Shown here: positions 50,808-59,151 of the stretch, in pieces
Layout of the letters: each line of letters starts with the position of its first letter
How positions within the stretch are numbered: position 1 is the stretch's first letter
Assembly: GCA_031553755.1 (NCBI GenBank)
Contig: JAVBKZ010000023.1
Coordinates: 1-64,000 of the forward strand
Reading direction: 5' to 3'
DNA length: 64,000 bases
Source: JAIRVZ01 sp031553755
Lineage (GTDB): Bacteria > Bacteroidota > Bacteroidia > Bacteroidales > Azobacteroidaceae
Notes under the pieces: model-generated
The model's database searches: none
What the model was told of the DNA's origin: nothing
What the model saw: only the letters and a program-made list of their open reading frames with translations
Translations under genes and position numbers: made by a program

Positions 50808-53185
50808 AACTTTCATCTATAAAAAAAATTGTTCTTTTTATTTCATGCATCTTATCTTCGTCAATCATATACGGACAAGCATTAGGATCTTGGAAAGCAT
50901 ACATGGCATACCAAAAAGCAACAATGGTAACCGAAGTATCAGATGGATCCGTATACGCCATATATGAAGGAGAACCTCAAAAAATAGGAGGGACTAACGA
51001 ATTTGGATCCCTATTACGATATCGATTAGATAATAATAAAGAAGAAGTGAAATTATTATCAAAAGTAGACGGATTAAATGACGTTGTCGTCAGTCAAATT
51101 GCGTACTGTACCGAACAAAAAATTCTATTAGTCGCTTATGAAACCGGAAATATTGATCTTATCAATACAGAAACGCAGGATATTTTCAATATTAGTTCTT
51201 TAAAATCAAACACCAACGTATCAGACAAAACAATAAATTCGATTAACGTTTTTGGAAAAAACGCATATTTGTGTATGAATTTCGGCATAATTGTCATTGA
51301 TATTGAACGGATGGAAATGAAAAATAAATATGAACTTAAAAACAAAGTGTCATCAGTTTGCTTATGGGGAGATTATATATACGCGGCAACTGATCAAGGA
51401 ATTTTTAGGGGTGAAAAAAGTAAAAATTTAACAGCTTCTTCTAACTGGTCTTATTATCCGTTAAGTTATAACGGAAACGATAAAAATATAACACAAATAC
51501 TAACTTTCAAAAATCAATTAGTATTTTACCAACCAGGAAATGGAGTTTATAAGCAAGACTTATCAAGTACAATATCTGCTGTATCTACAATCCCTAACAC
51601 ATTTAATCAAATAACTACCCTCCAAAATCAACTTATACTATTAGGAAACGATTCTAAAATTTACTTTTATTCCGATTTCACAGCACAACCTGATAAAATA
51701 GTATCAACAACAAATTCAACCTATATATCTTCTTTAAATAATTCAAATATATATTGGTTGGCGCAAGGAAATAACGGTATTTGCAGGTTAAAAAAAGAAA
51801 CCAACGAATTTAGTAACGGATTAAAAATAGACAGCCCTAAACGTAACCTATTCTTTTACATGACTTATAAATATGGGAAATTACTTACTGTAGGAGGAAA
51901 TGCATATGTAGATAACCAAAATTATAACGGGACTTTTATAGTTTGGGATAATCAGAAGTGGTTTAATGCAGATGAAAGGTCTATACAACAAACCACAGGT
52001 AAAACGTGTCGAGATTTTATGTGTGCAGTTGTTGACCCTAAAGATCCTAATCATTATTTTGTATCAAGCTTTGGTGAAGGGCTGTATGAATTTAAAGATA
52101 ACAAATTTGTGAATTTATATTATTTTGGCAATACAAACAACGCTATTCAAGCAGTCATAACTAATAATCCAAAATATGTTCGTTTAGGAGGGTTAGCTTA
52201 CGATAAAGATAATAATTTATTCATTTTAAATGAAAATGTAATTCCAAACCAAATTGTAGTTTATAATTCCTCTAATAATTGGAATAGTTTATATTACAAT
52301 AATTTACCAAGGATTAGATTACTTAAAGATATTGTAATTACCAAAAATAATCAAAAATGGATAAACGCTCCAAGAGAAAATGCTGAAGATAAAGGATTGT
52401 TCGTTATTGATGATAAAGGAACTTTTGATACAAACGATGATGTTTCTGTTTTTGCAGTTTCTTTCAAAGACCAAGATGGGGAAACTATAGATATTGCCAA
52501 TTATAACACTATCATAGAAGATCGAGACGGAACAATTTGGGTAGGTACAAACATTGGCCCCATTATTTTTTACAATCCAACTCAAATTACAAAAACAGGG
52601 AATTTTTCGACTTGCTCGAGACCTAAAGTTCCATTGAATGATGGAGAAAACGGTGCTTTTTATCTGTTAGATGGAATTACGATTAATTCTATTGCCGTAG
52701 ACGGAGGCAACCGGAAATGGATTGGGACAAATGGATCTGGAGTTTACTTGGTTAGTCCAACCGGTGACAAAATTATCGCTAATTATACTGCCGAAAACAG
52801 TCCTTTATTATCAAATGTTGTCAGGACTATTGCAATAAATGATGAAAACGGAGAAATATTCATTGGTACAGATAAGGGGTTAATTTCGTATACTAATTTA
52901 GCGACAGAAGGTAAGGTAGATTATTCAAATGTTTATGCTTATCCGAATCCAGTAAAACCTGATTTCATGGGAGATGTGGTTGTTACTGGTTTGATAGAAA
53001 ATTCTAATGTTAAAATTACAGACTTGTCAGGAAATATCATACAACAAGGAATTTCTGTTGGAGGGCAGTTCTCTTGGGATTGCAAATATCAAGGTAAAAA
53101 AGTAAAAACAGGTGTTTACCTTGTCTTCGCTACAAATGAAGACGGATTAGAAGGAGTTGTTACAAAAATAGTAGTGGTTAAGTGA
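50804..53185 (+). CDS. porZ: PorZ-like T9SS propeller protein
   Basis: Predicted surface component of the type IX secretion system, where PorZ works with the sortase PorU to attach cargo to lipopolysaccharide. The 793-residue protein has a signal peptide ending SIIYGQ (mature Gln likely), then the PorZ start pattern GSWKAYMAYQKATMVTE and LSKVDGLNDVVVSQI, YCTEQKILLVAYETGNIDLI in the first propeller. Two propellers span about 25-690, including GTIWVGTNIGPIIF and RKWIGTNGSGVYLV. The last ~90 residues (YAYPNPVKPDFMGDVV to TKIVVVK) form a sorting-domain-like fold, as in PorZ. A generic two-component-propeller protein is the alternative. It is coupled to rdgB and followed by a strong terminator. 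Confidence 0.87.
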   Translation: MKLSSIKKIVLFISCILSSSIIYGQALGSWKAYMAYQKATMVTEVSDGSVYAIYEGEPQKIGGTNEFGSLLRYRLDNNKEEVKLLSKVDGLNDVVVSQIAYCTEQKILLVAYETGNIDLINTETQDIFNISSLKSNTNVSDKTINSINVFGKNAYLCMNFGIIVIDIERMEMKNKYELKNKVSSVCLWGDYIYAATDQGIFRGEKSKNLTASSNWSYYPLSYNGNDKNITQILTFKNQLVFYQPGNGVYKQDLSSTISAVSTIPNTFNQITTLQNQLILLGNDSKIYFYSDFTAQPDKIVSTTNSTYISSLNNSNIYWLAQGNNGICRLKKETNEFSNGLKIDSPKRNLFFYMTYKYGKLLTVGGNAYVDNQNYNGTFIVWDNQKWFNADERSIQQTTGKTCRDFMCAVVDPKDPNHYFVSSFGEGLYEFKDNKFVNLYYFGNTNNAIQAVITNNPKYVRLGGLAYDKDNNLFILNENVIPNQIVVYNSSNNWNSLYYNNLPRIRLLKDIVITKNNQKWINAPRENAEDKGLFVIDDKGTFDTNDDVSVFAVSFKDQDGETIDIANYNTIIEDRDGTIWVGTNIGPIIFYNPTQITKTGNFSTCSRPKVPLNDGENGAFYLLDGITINSIAVDGGNRKWIGTNGSGVYLVSPTGDKIIANYTAENSPLLSNVVRTIAINDENGEIFIGTDKGLISYTNLATEGKVDYSNVYAYPNPVKPDFMGDVVVTGLIENSNVKITDLSGNIIQQGISVGGQFSWDCKYQGKKVKTGVYLVFATNEDGLEGVVTKIVVVK

Positions 53186-53210
53186 TATAACTTTAGAATT
53201 AAGACAAACT

Positions 53211-53251
53211 AAAAATCCTCGTTTTTGCATTTGTAAAAACGAGGATTTTTG
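53211..53251. terminator. Bidirectional terminator between porZ and tatC
   Basis: A perfect 16-bp stem (53211-53226 with 53235-53250) with an 8-nt loop; A-tract on one side and T-tract on the other, so it can end both convergent transcripts. Confidence 0.9.
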
Positions 53252-53279
53252 TATTCTACTTTCTTTCTATAATTCGTTC

Positions 53280-54074
53280 TCAATCATCCAATGGTGCTGG
53301 CTTCACAAAAAAGCAACTGATTTCATATAAAAAATACAAGGGAAAAAATACGACAGACAATGTAAATGGATCTCCGGAAGGAGTGATTACGGCTGCTAGA
53401 ATAAGATTCCCAACAATCGCGTATTTCCTGTATTTTTTAAAAAAAGACTTGTTCAAAATTCCAATCTTAGAAAGAAACCATGACAATAATGGTAATTCAA
53501 AAACCAGTCCCATTACAAAAACCAACATAACAAAATTATCCATGTATGAATCTAAGGATATTTCATTTGAAATTGAAGGACTCAGTTGGTAAGTGGCTAA
53601 AAATCGAAGAGTCAATGGAAATACAATAATATAACCAAGATAACACCCTATAAAGAACATGACGGTACCAAAAGCAAACACCCATTTTACACTCTTTTTT
53701 TCATGGTCATATAAAGCAGGTTCTACGAATTTCCATATTTCAAACACCAAATATGGACATGTCAACACAAGAGCTAACCAAAAAGAAGCACTCATGTGTG
53801 TGAAAAATTGGGAAGCTAATTTAATGTTTATAACATTTACATGAAAATCTTGATCACAAAAATCAGGAAGAATTGATGTCTGAGAACTGATTTTGCATAA
53901 ATATCGATACAATACAAAATCAGAATTACATGGAGACATTATAACATTATCAAAAAGATAAGGCATAAAAATAAAGCCGGTTATTGTAAAGACAACCAAT
54001 GCAATAACCGACCTTAATATTGTCCAACGAAGTGATTCTAAATGCTCCCAAAATGATAAATTTTGGTCTTCCAC
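53280..54074 (-). CDS. tatC: Sec-independent protein translocase TatC
   Basis: Core receptor of the twin-arginine pathway in the inner membrane, with six membrane helices in 264 residues. The family start FWEHLESLRWTILRSVIALV, the region LVFEIWKFVEPALY and the SFFKKYRKYAIVG loop are conserved. An insert around residues 50-75 in the first periplasmic loop contains cysteines (LCKISSQTSILPDFC) and is larger than in E. coli, as in other Bacteroidota. It is 2 bp downstream of tatA. No tatB is visible, so this is a minimal TatAC system. Confidence 0.95.
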   Translation of the reverse strand: MEDQNLSFWEHLESLRWTILRSVIALVVFTITGFIFMPYLFDNVIMSPCNSDFVLYRYLCKISSQTSILPDFCDQDFHVNVINIKLASQFFTHMSASFWLALVLTCPYLVFEIWKFVEPALYDHEKKSVKWVFAFGTVMFFIGCYLGYIIVFPLTLRFLATYQLSPSISNEISLDSYMDNFVMLVFVMGLVFELPLLSWFLSKIGILNKSFFKKYRKYAIVGNLILAAVITPSGDPFTLSVVFFPLYFLYEISCFFVKPAPLDD

Positions 54075-54076
54075 GC

Positions 54077-54274
54077 TTATTGTTTTTTAGAAGGTTCTTC
54101 GCTATTTATTTCATCTTCGATACCTTTCATTCCATCTTTGAAACTCCTTACTCCTTTGCCAATTCCTTTCATCAATTCCGGAATTTTTTTTCCACCAAAA
54201 AGAAGAAGAACGACAACAACGATTATGATTAATTCCGGCGTACCAATACTACCGAGAAACAAAAATGTGTTCAT
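54077..54274 (-). CDS. tatA: Sec-independent protein translocase TatA
   Basis: Small pore-forming subunit, 65 residues: one membrane helix (about 13-27, LIIIVVVVLLLFGG), the conserved hinge FGGKKIPEL, an amphipathic helix (MKGIGKGVRSFKDGMKGI), and an acidic-basic tail. It is typical of TatA/E proteins. It heads the tatA-tatC operon with its own -7 box. Confidence 0.95.
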   Translation of the reverse strand: MNTFLFLGSIGTPELIIIVVVVLLLFGGKKIPELMKGIGKGVRSFKDGMKGIEDEINSEEPSKKQ

Positions 54275-54318
54275 ATTATTTTTTCATTAAATTAAACTTT
54301 CAACCTATTTTAGTAATG

Positions 54319-54326
54319 CAAAGATA
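54319..54326 (-). promoter_or_regulatory. -7 box of tatA-tatC
   Basis: TATCTTTG on the minus strand, exact, followed by CATTAC, 45 bp before the tatA ATG. It is divergent from the next promoter. Confidence 0.7.
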
Positions 54327-54366
54327 ATAAAATATACAACAAATATAATTATCGATGGAAAAATAA

Positions 54367-54374
54367 TAACTTTG
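54367..54374 (+). promoter_or_regulatory. -7 box of the M28 peptidase/cyclase operon
   Basis: TAACTTTG, exact, followed by CATTG, 62 bp before the ATG at 54436. Confidence 0.7.
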
Positions 54375-54435
54375 CATTGTAATTGGGTCGATAAAAAAAT
54401 CAATCAATTCTAATCTTCAATTCAATATTTTTACA

Positions 54436-55425
54436 ATGAATTATAAAATTATATTGTTATTTGTTTTATATTTTACGTTTTCTTGTTCGGGAGAAAAATC
54501 CAAAGCTAAACAAGTCTCTGATAATGAACAAATAACAGCACAAACACTTCCTCCGTTCAACACGGACAGCGCTTATATTTACATCCAAAATCAAGTAAAT
54601 TTTGGACCTCGCGTACCCGGAACTCCCGCTCACGATTCCTGCGGACAATATTTATCGAATGAATTAAAACGTTTGGGAGCTAATGTAATCGAACAATCTG
54701 TAAAATTGACATTATATAATAATCAAACGATCCAAGCTAAAAATATCATCGGATCTTTTCAACCCGAAAATAATGATAGAATATTGTTATTCGCTCACTG
54801 GGACACAAGACCTTACGCAGACCATGATCCTAATCCCGCTAATTATAATACTCCTATTGACGGCGCGAATGATGGCGCCTCAGGATGTGGAGTATTACTT
54901 GAAGTTGCTCGCCAAATACAGTTAAAACAACCAAAATCAGGAATTGATATTATTTTTTTCGATGCTGAAGATTGGGGTGCTCCATCTTTTAACAAAAAAC
55001 ATGACGAAAGTTCCGGATATTGTCTTGGGTCTGAATATTGGTCAAAAAATCCACATAAAAAAAATTACACCGCCAATTTTGGAATTTTACTAGACATGGT
55101 GGGTGCTCCGGATGCTGTTTTTTATAAAGAATATTATTCAATGAAATATGCGGCCAATATCGTTCAAAAAATATGGGAATCCGCTCAATCTTTAGGATAC
55201 GGAAAATATTTCATTAATGCTGAGGGAGGAGGAATCGAAGATGACCATATTCATGTGATTAATAATTTAAAAATTCCATGCGTGGACATTATTCATTATG
55301 ATCCACAAACAGAAAAAGGATTTGGTTCTTATTGGCATACATTAGATGATAATATGAATAATATAGACAAGTCTACACTTCGGGCAGTCGGAGAAACAGT
55401 TATAAGTGTTATATATAATCCCTGA
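54436..55425 (+). CDS. M28-family glutaminyl-peptide cyclotransferase, probable
   Basis: Predicted exported lipoprotein (SC at 16-17) of 329 residues. The M28 fold carries the glutaminyl cyclase pattern of Bacteroidota: FAHWDTRPYADHDP (His121, Asp123), DGANDGASGCGVLLE (Asp146), FFDAEDWG (Glu178), EDDHIHV (His271) and SYWHTLDDN (His301), consistent with a single-zinc type II cyclase such as that of P. gingivalis. The reaction would turn N-terminal Gln of exported proteins into pyroglutamate. Plain aminopeptidase activity is the alternative. It heads a plus-strand group with sufE and a TrmH-family methylase. Confidence 0.8.
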   Translation: MNYKIILLFVLYFTFSCSGEKSKAKQVSDNEQITAQTLPPFNTDSAYIYIQNQVNFGPRVPGTPAHDSCGQYLSNELKRLGANVIEQSVKLTLYNNQTIQAKNIIGSFQPENNDRILLFAHWDTRPYADHDPNPANYNTPIDGANDGASGCGVLLEVARQIQLKQPKSGIDIIFFDAEDWGAPSFNKKHDESSGYCLGSEYWSKNPHKKNYTANFGILLDMVGAPDAVFYKEYYSMKYAANIVQKIWESAQSLGYGKYFINAEGGGIEDDHIHVINNLKIPCVDIIHYDPQTEKGFGSYWHTLDDNMNNIDKSTLRAVGETVISVIYNP

Positions 55426-55457
55426 TTTTTTTTACACTTACTATGATAAAAAAGTAA

Positions 55458-55889
55458 ATGAAAACTATCAACGAAATACAAGATGAAATTATATCCGAGT
55501 TTTCTGATTTTGACGACTGGATGGATAAATATGCTCTACTCATTGAATTAGGAAACGATCTTCCTGTTTTGGATGCTAAATATAAAACAAATAATAATTT
55601 GATAGAAGGCTGTCAAAGTCGCGTTTGGTTACAAGCGGATTATGTCGATAACTTAGTTATCTTTCAGGGAGAAAGTGACGCTGTTATCGTTAAAGGATTA
55701 GTTTCCCTATTGATAAAAGTTTTATCCGGACACACTCCTGAAGAAATAATATCATCTGATCTTTATTTTATAGAAAAAATAGGATTGAAAGACCACTTGT
55801 CCCCTACCCGCTCCAACGGTTTAGTTTCAATGTTAAAACAAATGAAACTTTATGCATTAGCTTTCAATGAGTTAAACAACAAAAAATGA
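55458..55889 (+). CDS. sufE: SufE-family sulfur-transfer protein
   Basis: Accepts sulfur from the cysteine desulfurase SufS during Fe-S cluster assembly. The 143-residue protein has the acceptor Cys52 in EGCQSRVWLQA and the conserved FDDWMDKYALLIELG, LSGHTPEEI and LSPTRSNGLVSMLK blocks. It overlaps the downstream methylase gene by 4 bp (ATGA). The other suf genes are not in this window. Confidence 0.94.
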   Translation: MKTINEIQDEIISEFSDFDDWMDKYALLIELGNDLPVLDAKYKTNNNLIEGCQSRVWLQADYVDNLVIFQGESDAVIVKGLVSLLIKVLSGHTPEEIISSDLYFIEKIGLKDHLSPTRSNGLVSMLKQMKLYALAFNELNNKK

Positions 55890-56419
55890 GAAAACTAAAA
55901 ATAACCGAATTAAATCGTCTCACACAAGAAGATTTTAAAGAGACTAAAAAAACTCCGCTCGTTGTTATTCTTGATAATGTCAGGAGTTTACATAATGTAG
56001 GCTCTGTATTTAGGACTGCTGATGCTTTTTTAGTAGAAAAAATTTCTTTATGTGGAATTACGGCTTGTCCTCCTCATCCTGAAATTCACAAAACAGCATT
56101 AGGAGCAGAAAATACAATTAACTGGGAATATTTCGAAGATACTTGTTCCGCTATTAAAAGTCTGAAATCGGAAGGTTATCAAATATTAGCCGTAGAACAA
56201 ACCGAAGGAAGTATTACTCCCAACGAATTGAAAATTGTTGATAACCATAAATATGCTGTTGTATTAGGAAATGAAGTAAAAGGCGTTCAACAAAAAGTGA
56301 TTGATATTTGTGATGCTTGCATTGAAATTCCCCAATTCGGCACGAAACATTCCCTCAATGTCTCTGTAGCTACAGGAATTATCATCTGGGAATTTTATAA
56401 TAAACTAACAAAATTGTGA
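55886..56419 (+). CDS. TrmH/SpoU-family RNA 2'-O-methyltransferase
   Basis: SAM-dependent RNA ribose methylase with a trefoil knot, 177 residues. All three SpoU motifs are present: NVRSLHNVGSVFRTADA (31-47), VVLGNEVKGVQ (126-135) and HSLNVSVATGIIIWEF (155-170). The small size lacks an N-terminal RNA-recognition domain. Its target (tRNA or rRNA position) cannot be assigned. It starts within sufE, and its stop codon abuts the stop of the convergent aminotransferase gene without any gap. Confidence 0.9.
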   Translation: MRKLKITELNRLTQEDFKETKKTPLVVILDNVRSLHNVGSVFRTADAFLVEKISLCGITACPPHPEIHKTALGAENTINWEYFEDTCSAIKSLKSEGYQILAVEQTEGSITPNELKIVDNHKYAVVLGNEVKGVQQKVIDICDACIEIPQFGTKHSLNVSVATGIIIWEFYNKLTKL

Positions 56420-57760
56420 TTACACAGGATGTTCTTGTTGGAAAATTTTTAATCTTTCATCCATCAATTCATATTGGTTATTTTTAATAAAAGAAGTACA
56501 AGCCCTCAAACCTTCTTGTTTACTTCCTGTAGTAGCCAACGAAATAGCACTGATACCGTAAGGAATCAAAGCCCTCATCAATTCGCCTCCCGTCATCCTA
56601 GGATAACAAATCGTGAAATAAAAGCCATCGGCAATTTCTTCGTTTAAATCCTTATCATACACAATATTGAATCCGTGTTTCAAAAATATATTTTTCAATT
56701 TTTGAGCACGTTTTCCATATTCTTTCACATCTTCCAAAAAATGAAATGTTCCATCGGAAGCCGCTTTGAACATAGCAGCCAACGCATACTGCGCCGAATG
56801 ACTTGTCCCTGAAGATATCGCGTATAAAGCTCTATGAATAAATACAGTTCCAAAAGTACCACCACCATAACGTTGGGTTAATCCGGGATAAGTCCGGTGA
56901 TAAAGTTTATCAGACATGGCAACAATTCCTATCCGTTGTCCTGCATAACTGAAAGCTTTCGAACCCGAAATCAGAAGTAAATAGTTATCTGTGTATTTTC
57001 CTACGCTCGGTTGGAACGGCGCTTCAAACGGGACTCCCAAATCTTTCCTGAAATCCATAGCGAAGTATGCCAAATCTTCCAAAACAATCACATCATAACG
57101 GTTGGCAGCATCTCCTATTATCTTTAATTCTTCTTCATTCAAACAAAACCATGCCGGATTATTCGGATTTGAATATATAATAGCCGCGATATTACCTTTA
57201 TTTAAATAAGTATCAAGAATGTCTTTTAATTTTTCACCCCTGTAATTATAAACGTCAAAAGATTCGTATTTATAACCTAAAACCGTAATTTGTTGTTTCT
57301 GAACGGGAAAACCCGGATCTATAAAAAGAATCGTATCTTTTTTCGGATCACATTGACCGGCAACTAAGAAAGAAGTAAATGTGCCTTGCATTGAACCGAC
57401 AACCGGCACACAACATTCGGGAGAAATATCCAAATCAATAAATGCTTTAACAAAACGGGAAGATTCTTTTTTCAATTCAGGCAATCCGTCTATCACCGGA
57501 TAAATGGAAGCGACCCCCTCTTCCAACGCTTTGATCTCGGCATCAACACCTATTTTAGACGCGGAAAGCCCAGGAACTCCCATTTCCATGTGAATAAATT
57601 CTACTCCAGTAGTATTTTCCAATTTGCTTGCAATAGCAACGACTTCCCTGATGGTCGCTTTACCAAAATCTATAATTTTGAAATCATCAATGGCTTTCTG
57701 TACTATCTCGCTATTTATAGGTATTTGCATTTTTTCACTTATTTGTTGGAATTTATACAT
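56420..57760 (-). CDS. PLP-dependent aminotransferase, class I/II fold
   Basis: Fold-type I transaminase of about 446 residues. PLP contacts are visible: NPNNPAWF (Asn-Pro motif), VLEDLAYF (Asp for the pyridine nitrogen), SGSKAFSYAGQRIG (Schiff-base Lys) and a C-terminal Arg. The amino donor is unknown. The frame extends to 57826, inside rseP; ATG 57760, 10 bp after the rseP stop, is taken, with ATG 57730 (MQIPINSEIVQ) as a good alternative that matches homologue starts. It probably shares a transcript with rseP. Confidence 0.88.
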   Translation of the reverse strand: MYKFQQISEKMQIPINSEIVQKAIDDFKIIDFGKATIREVVAIASKLENTTGVEFIHMEMGVPGLSASKIGVDAEIKALEEGVASIYPVIDGLPELKKESSRFVKAFIDLDISPECCVPVVGSMQGTFTSFLVAGQCDPKKDTILFIDPGFPVQKQQITVLGYKYESFDVYNYRGEKLKDILDTYLNKGNIAAIIYSNPNNPAWFCLNEEELKIIGDAANRYDVIVLEDLAYFAMDFRKDLGVPFEAPFQPSVGKYTDNYLLLISGSKAFSYAGQRIGIVAMSDKLYHRTYPGLTQRYGGGTFGTVFIHRALYAISSGTSHSAQYALAAMFKAASDGTFHFLEDVKEYGKRAQKLKNIFLKHGFNIVYDKDLNEEIADGFYFTICYPRMTGGELMRALIPYGISAISLATTGSKQEGLRACTSFIKNNQYELMDERLKIFQQEHPV

Positions 57761-57770
57761 TTTTGATTGA

Positions 57771-59075
57771 TTAGAAAAAGAACCTGATAATATCTTTTCC
57801 GTTTGCATAAAGCAACAAAGCGACAAGGAATATCATTCCTGCCATTTGAGCGTATTCCATGAATTTTTCATTCGGTTTGCGACGTGTTATTACTTCGTAT
57901 AAAAGGAACATCACATGCCCTCCATCTAAAGCCGGAATCGGAAGTAAATTCATAACTCCCAATATAACAGAAAGAAACGCAGTCATACTCCAAAATGAAT
58001 ACCAATCCCAAACAGGAGGAAACAAAGTTCCGATAGTTCCAAATCCACCAAGACTTTGCACACCTTCTTTAGTAAAAACCATCTTCATTTGAAGTATGTA
58101 AAACGATAATTTCCGAACACAAAAAGAGGCTCCCGCAGGAATAGACGCAAAAAATCCGTATTCTTTTTTAACTACAGCTGTTGGTTGCCTGTTTGAAACG
58201 AAACCAACTTTGCCGTCTTCATCAACATTCACTTCTATTTGTTCTTTTTCTTCCCCTCTTAATACGGTCAGGTTCACTGTCGAATTTTTATTTTTCTTCA
58301 ATTCAGAAGAAAAAACGCCAAAAGGAATTGTTCCTACATTATTTACAGCAAGAATTTTATCGCCAACTTGTAAGCCCGCTTTTTCCGCGTTCATATTCGG
58401 CATCAAACTATCAACAACTGTTGGAGCTATATCAGCGAATACTGTTTTTGAAGCCAATACCTGATGCATGTAATCTTCCGGTAAATGGATTGTCTTTTCT
58501 TGTCCGTCACGCAAAACCGTAATTTCATGTCCATCAATGATTTTAAATATTTCCAAATCATCATAGCGTTCTAACTTATCTCCATCGGCAGAAAGAATAA
58601 TATCTCCATCTACAAATCCGGCTTTATGGGATGCATCGCTGAAATAAAGCGGTGTTTTATCTATTTGAATATAATTGTCTCCCCAAGAAAAAACCACTAT
58701 TGAATAAATGATAAAAGCGAGTATAAAATTCATCAGAACTCCACCAACCATAATCAGCAAGCGTTGTCCGGCAGGTTTTGTCCTGAACTCCCAAGGTTGT
58801 TCGGGTTGAGCCAATTGCTCTTTATCCATACTTTCATCAATCATTCCCGAAATTTTCACATAACCACCCAACGGCAACCATCCGATTCCATATTCTGTAT
58901 CACTATTTTTAGGTTTGAATTTAAAAAGGGAAAAACCGGGATTAAAGAACAGGTAAAATTTTTCGACTCTTACTCCAAAGATTTTGGCAAAAATAAAATG
59001 ACCAAATTCATGAACAATAACAAGTATTGATAAACTGCAAACTAACTGTAACGCACGTATTAAGAACGACTCCAT
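57771..59075 (-). CDS. rseP: Site-2 protease RseP
   Basis: Intramembrane zinc metalloprotease (M50) of 434 residues that cleaves anti-sigma factors or signal-peptide remnants in the membrane. The zinc motif HEFGH is at 22-26 in the first helix, the third ligand in LDGGH at 383-387. A PDZ-type region lies between (about 205-290, with GLQVGDKILAVNNVGTIPFG). The sequence NLLPIPALDGGHV and the final helix are standard. It is followed by an aminotransferase and preceded by dxr, an arrangement like that of many bacteria (dxr-rseP). Confidence 0.95.
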   Translation of the reverse strand: MESFLIRALQLVCSLSILVIVHEFGHFIFAKIFGVRVEKFYLFFNPGFSLFKFKPKNSDTEYGIGWLPLGGYVKISGMIDESMDKEQLAQPEQPWEFRTKPAGQRLLIMVGGVLMNFILAFIIYSIVVFSWGDNYIQIDKTPLYFSDASHKAGFVDGDIILSADGDKLERYDDLEIFKIIDGHEITVLRDGQEKTIHLPEDYMHQVLASKTVFADIAPTVVDSLMPNMNAEKAGLQVGDKILAVNNVGTIPFGVFSSELKKNKNSTVNLTVLRGEEKEQIEVNVDEDGKVGFVSNRQPTAVVKKEYGFFASIPAGASFCVRKLSFYILQMKMVFTKEGVQSLGGFGTIGTLFPPVWDWYSFWSMTAFLSVILGVMNLLPIPALDGGHVMFLLYEVITRRKPNEKFMEYAQMAGMIFLVALLLYANGKDIIRFFF

Positions 59076-59151
59076 GATTTTTATTTATTATTAATTGATG
59101 AAGAAAATGGAAGTACAAAAAATTCGCCTTTCATCCTTTCACCATTTTCAT

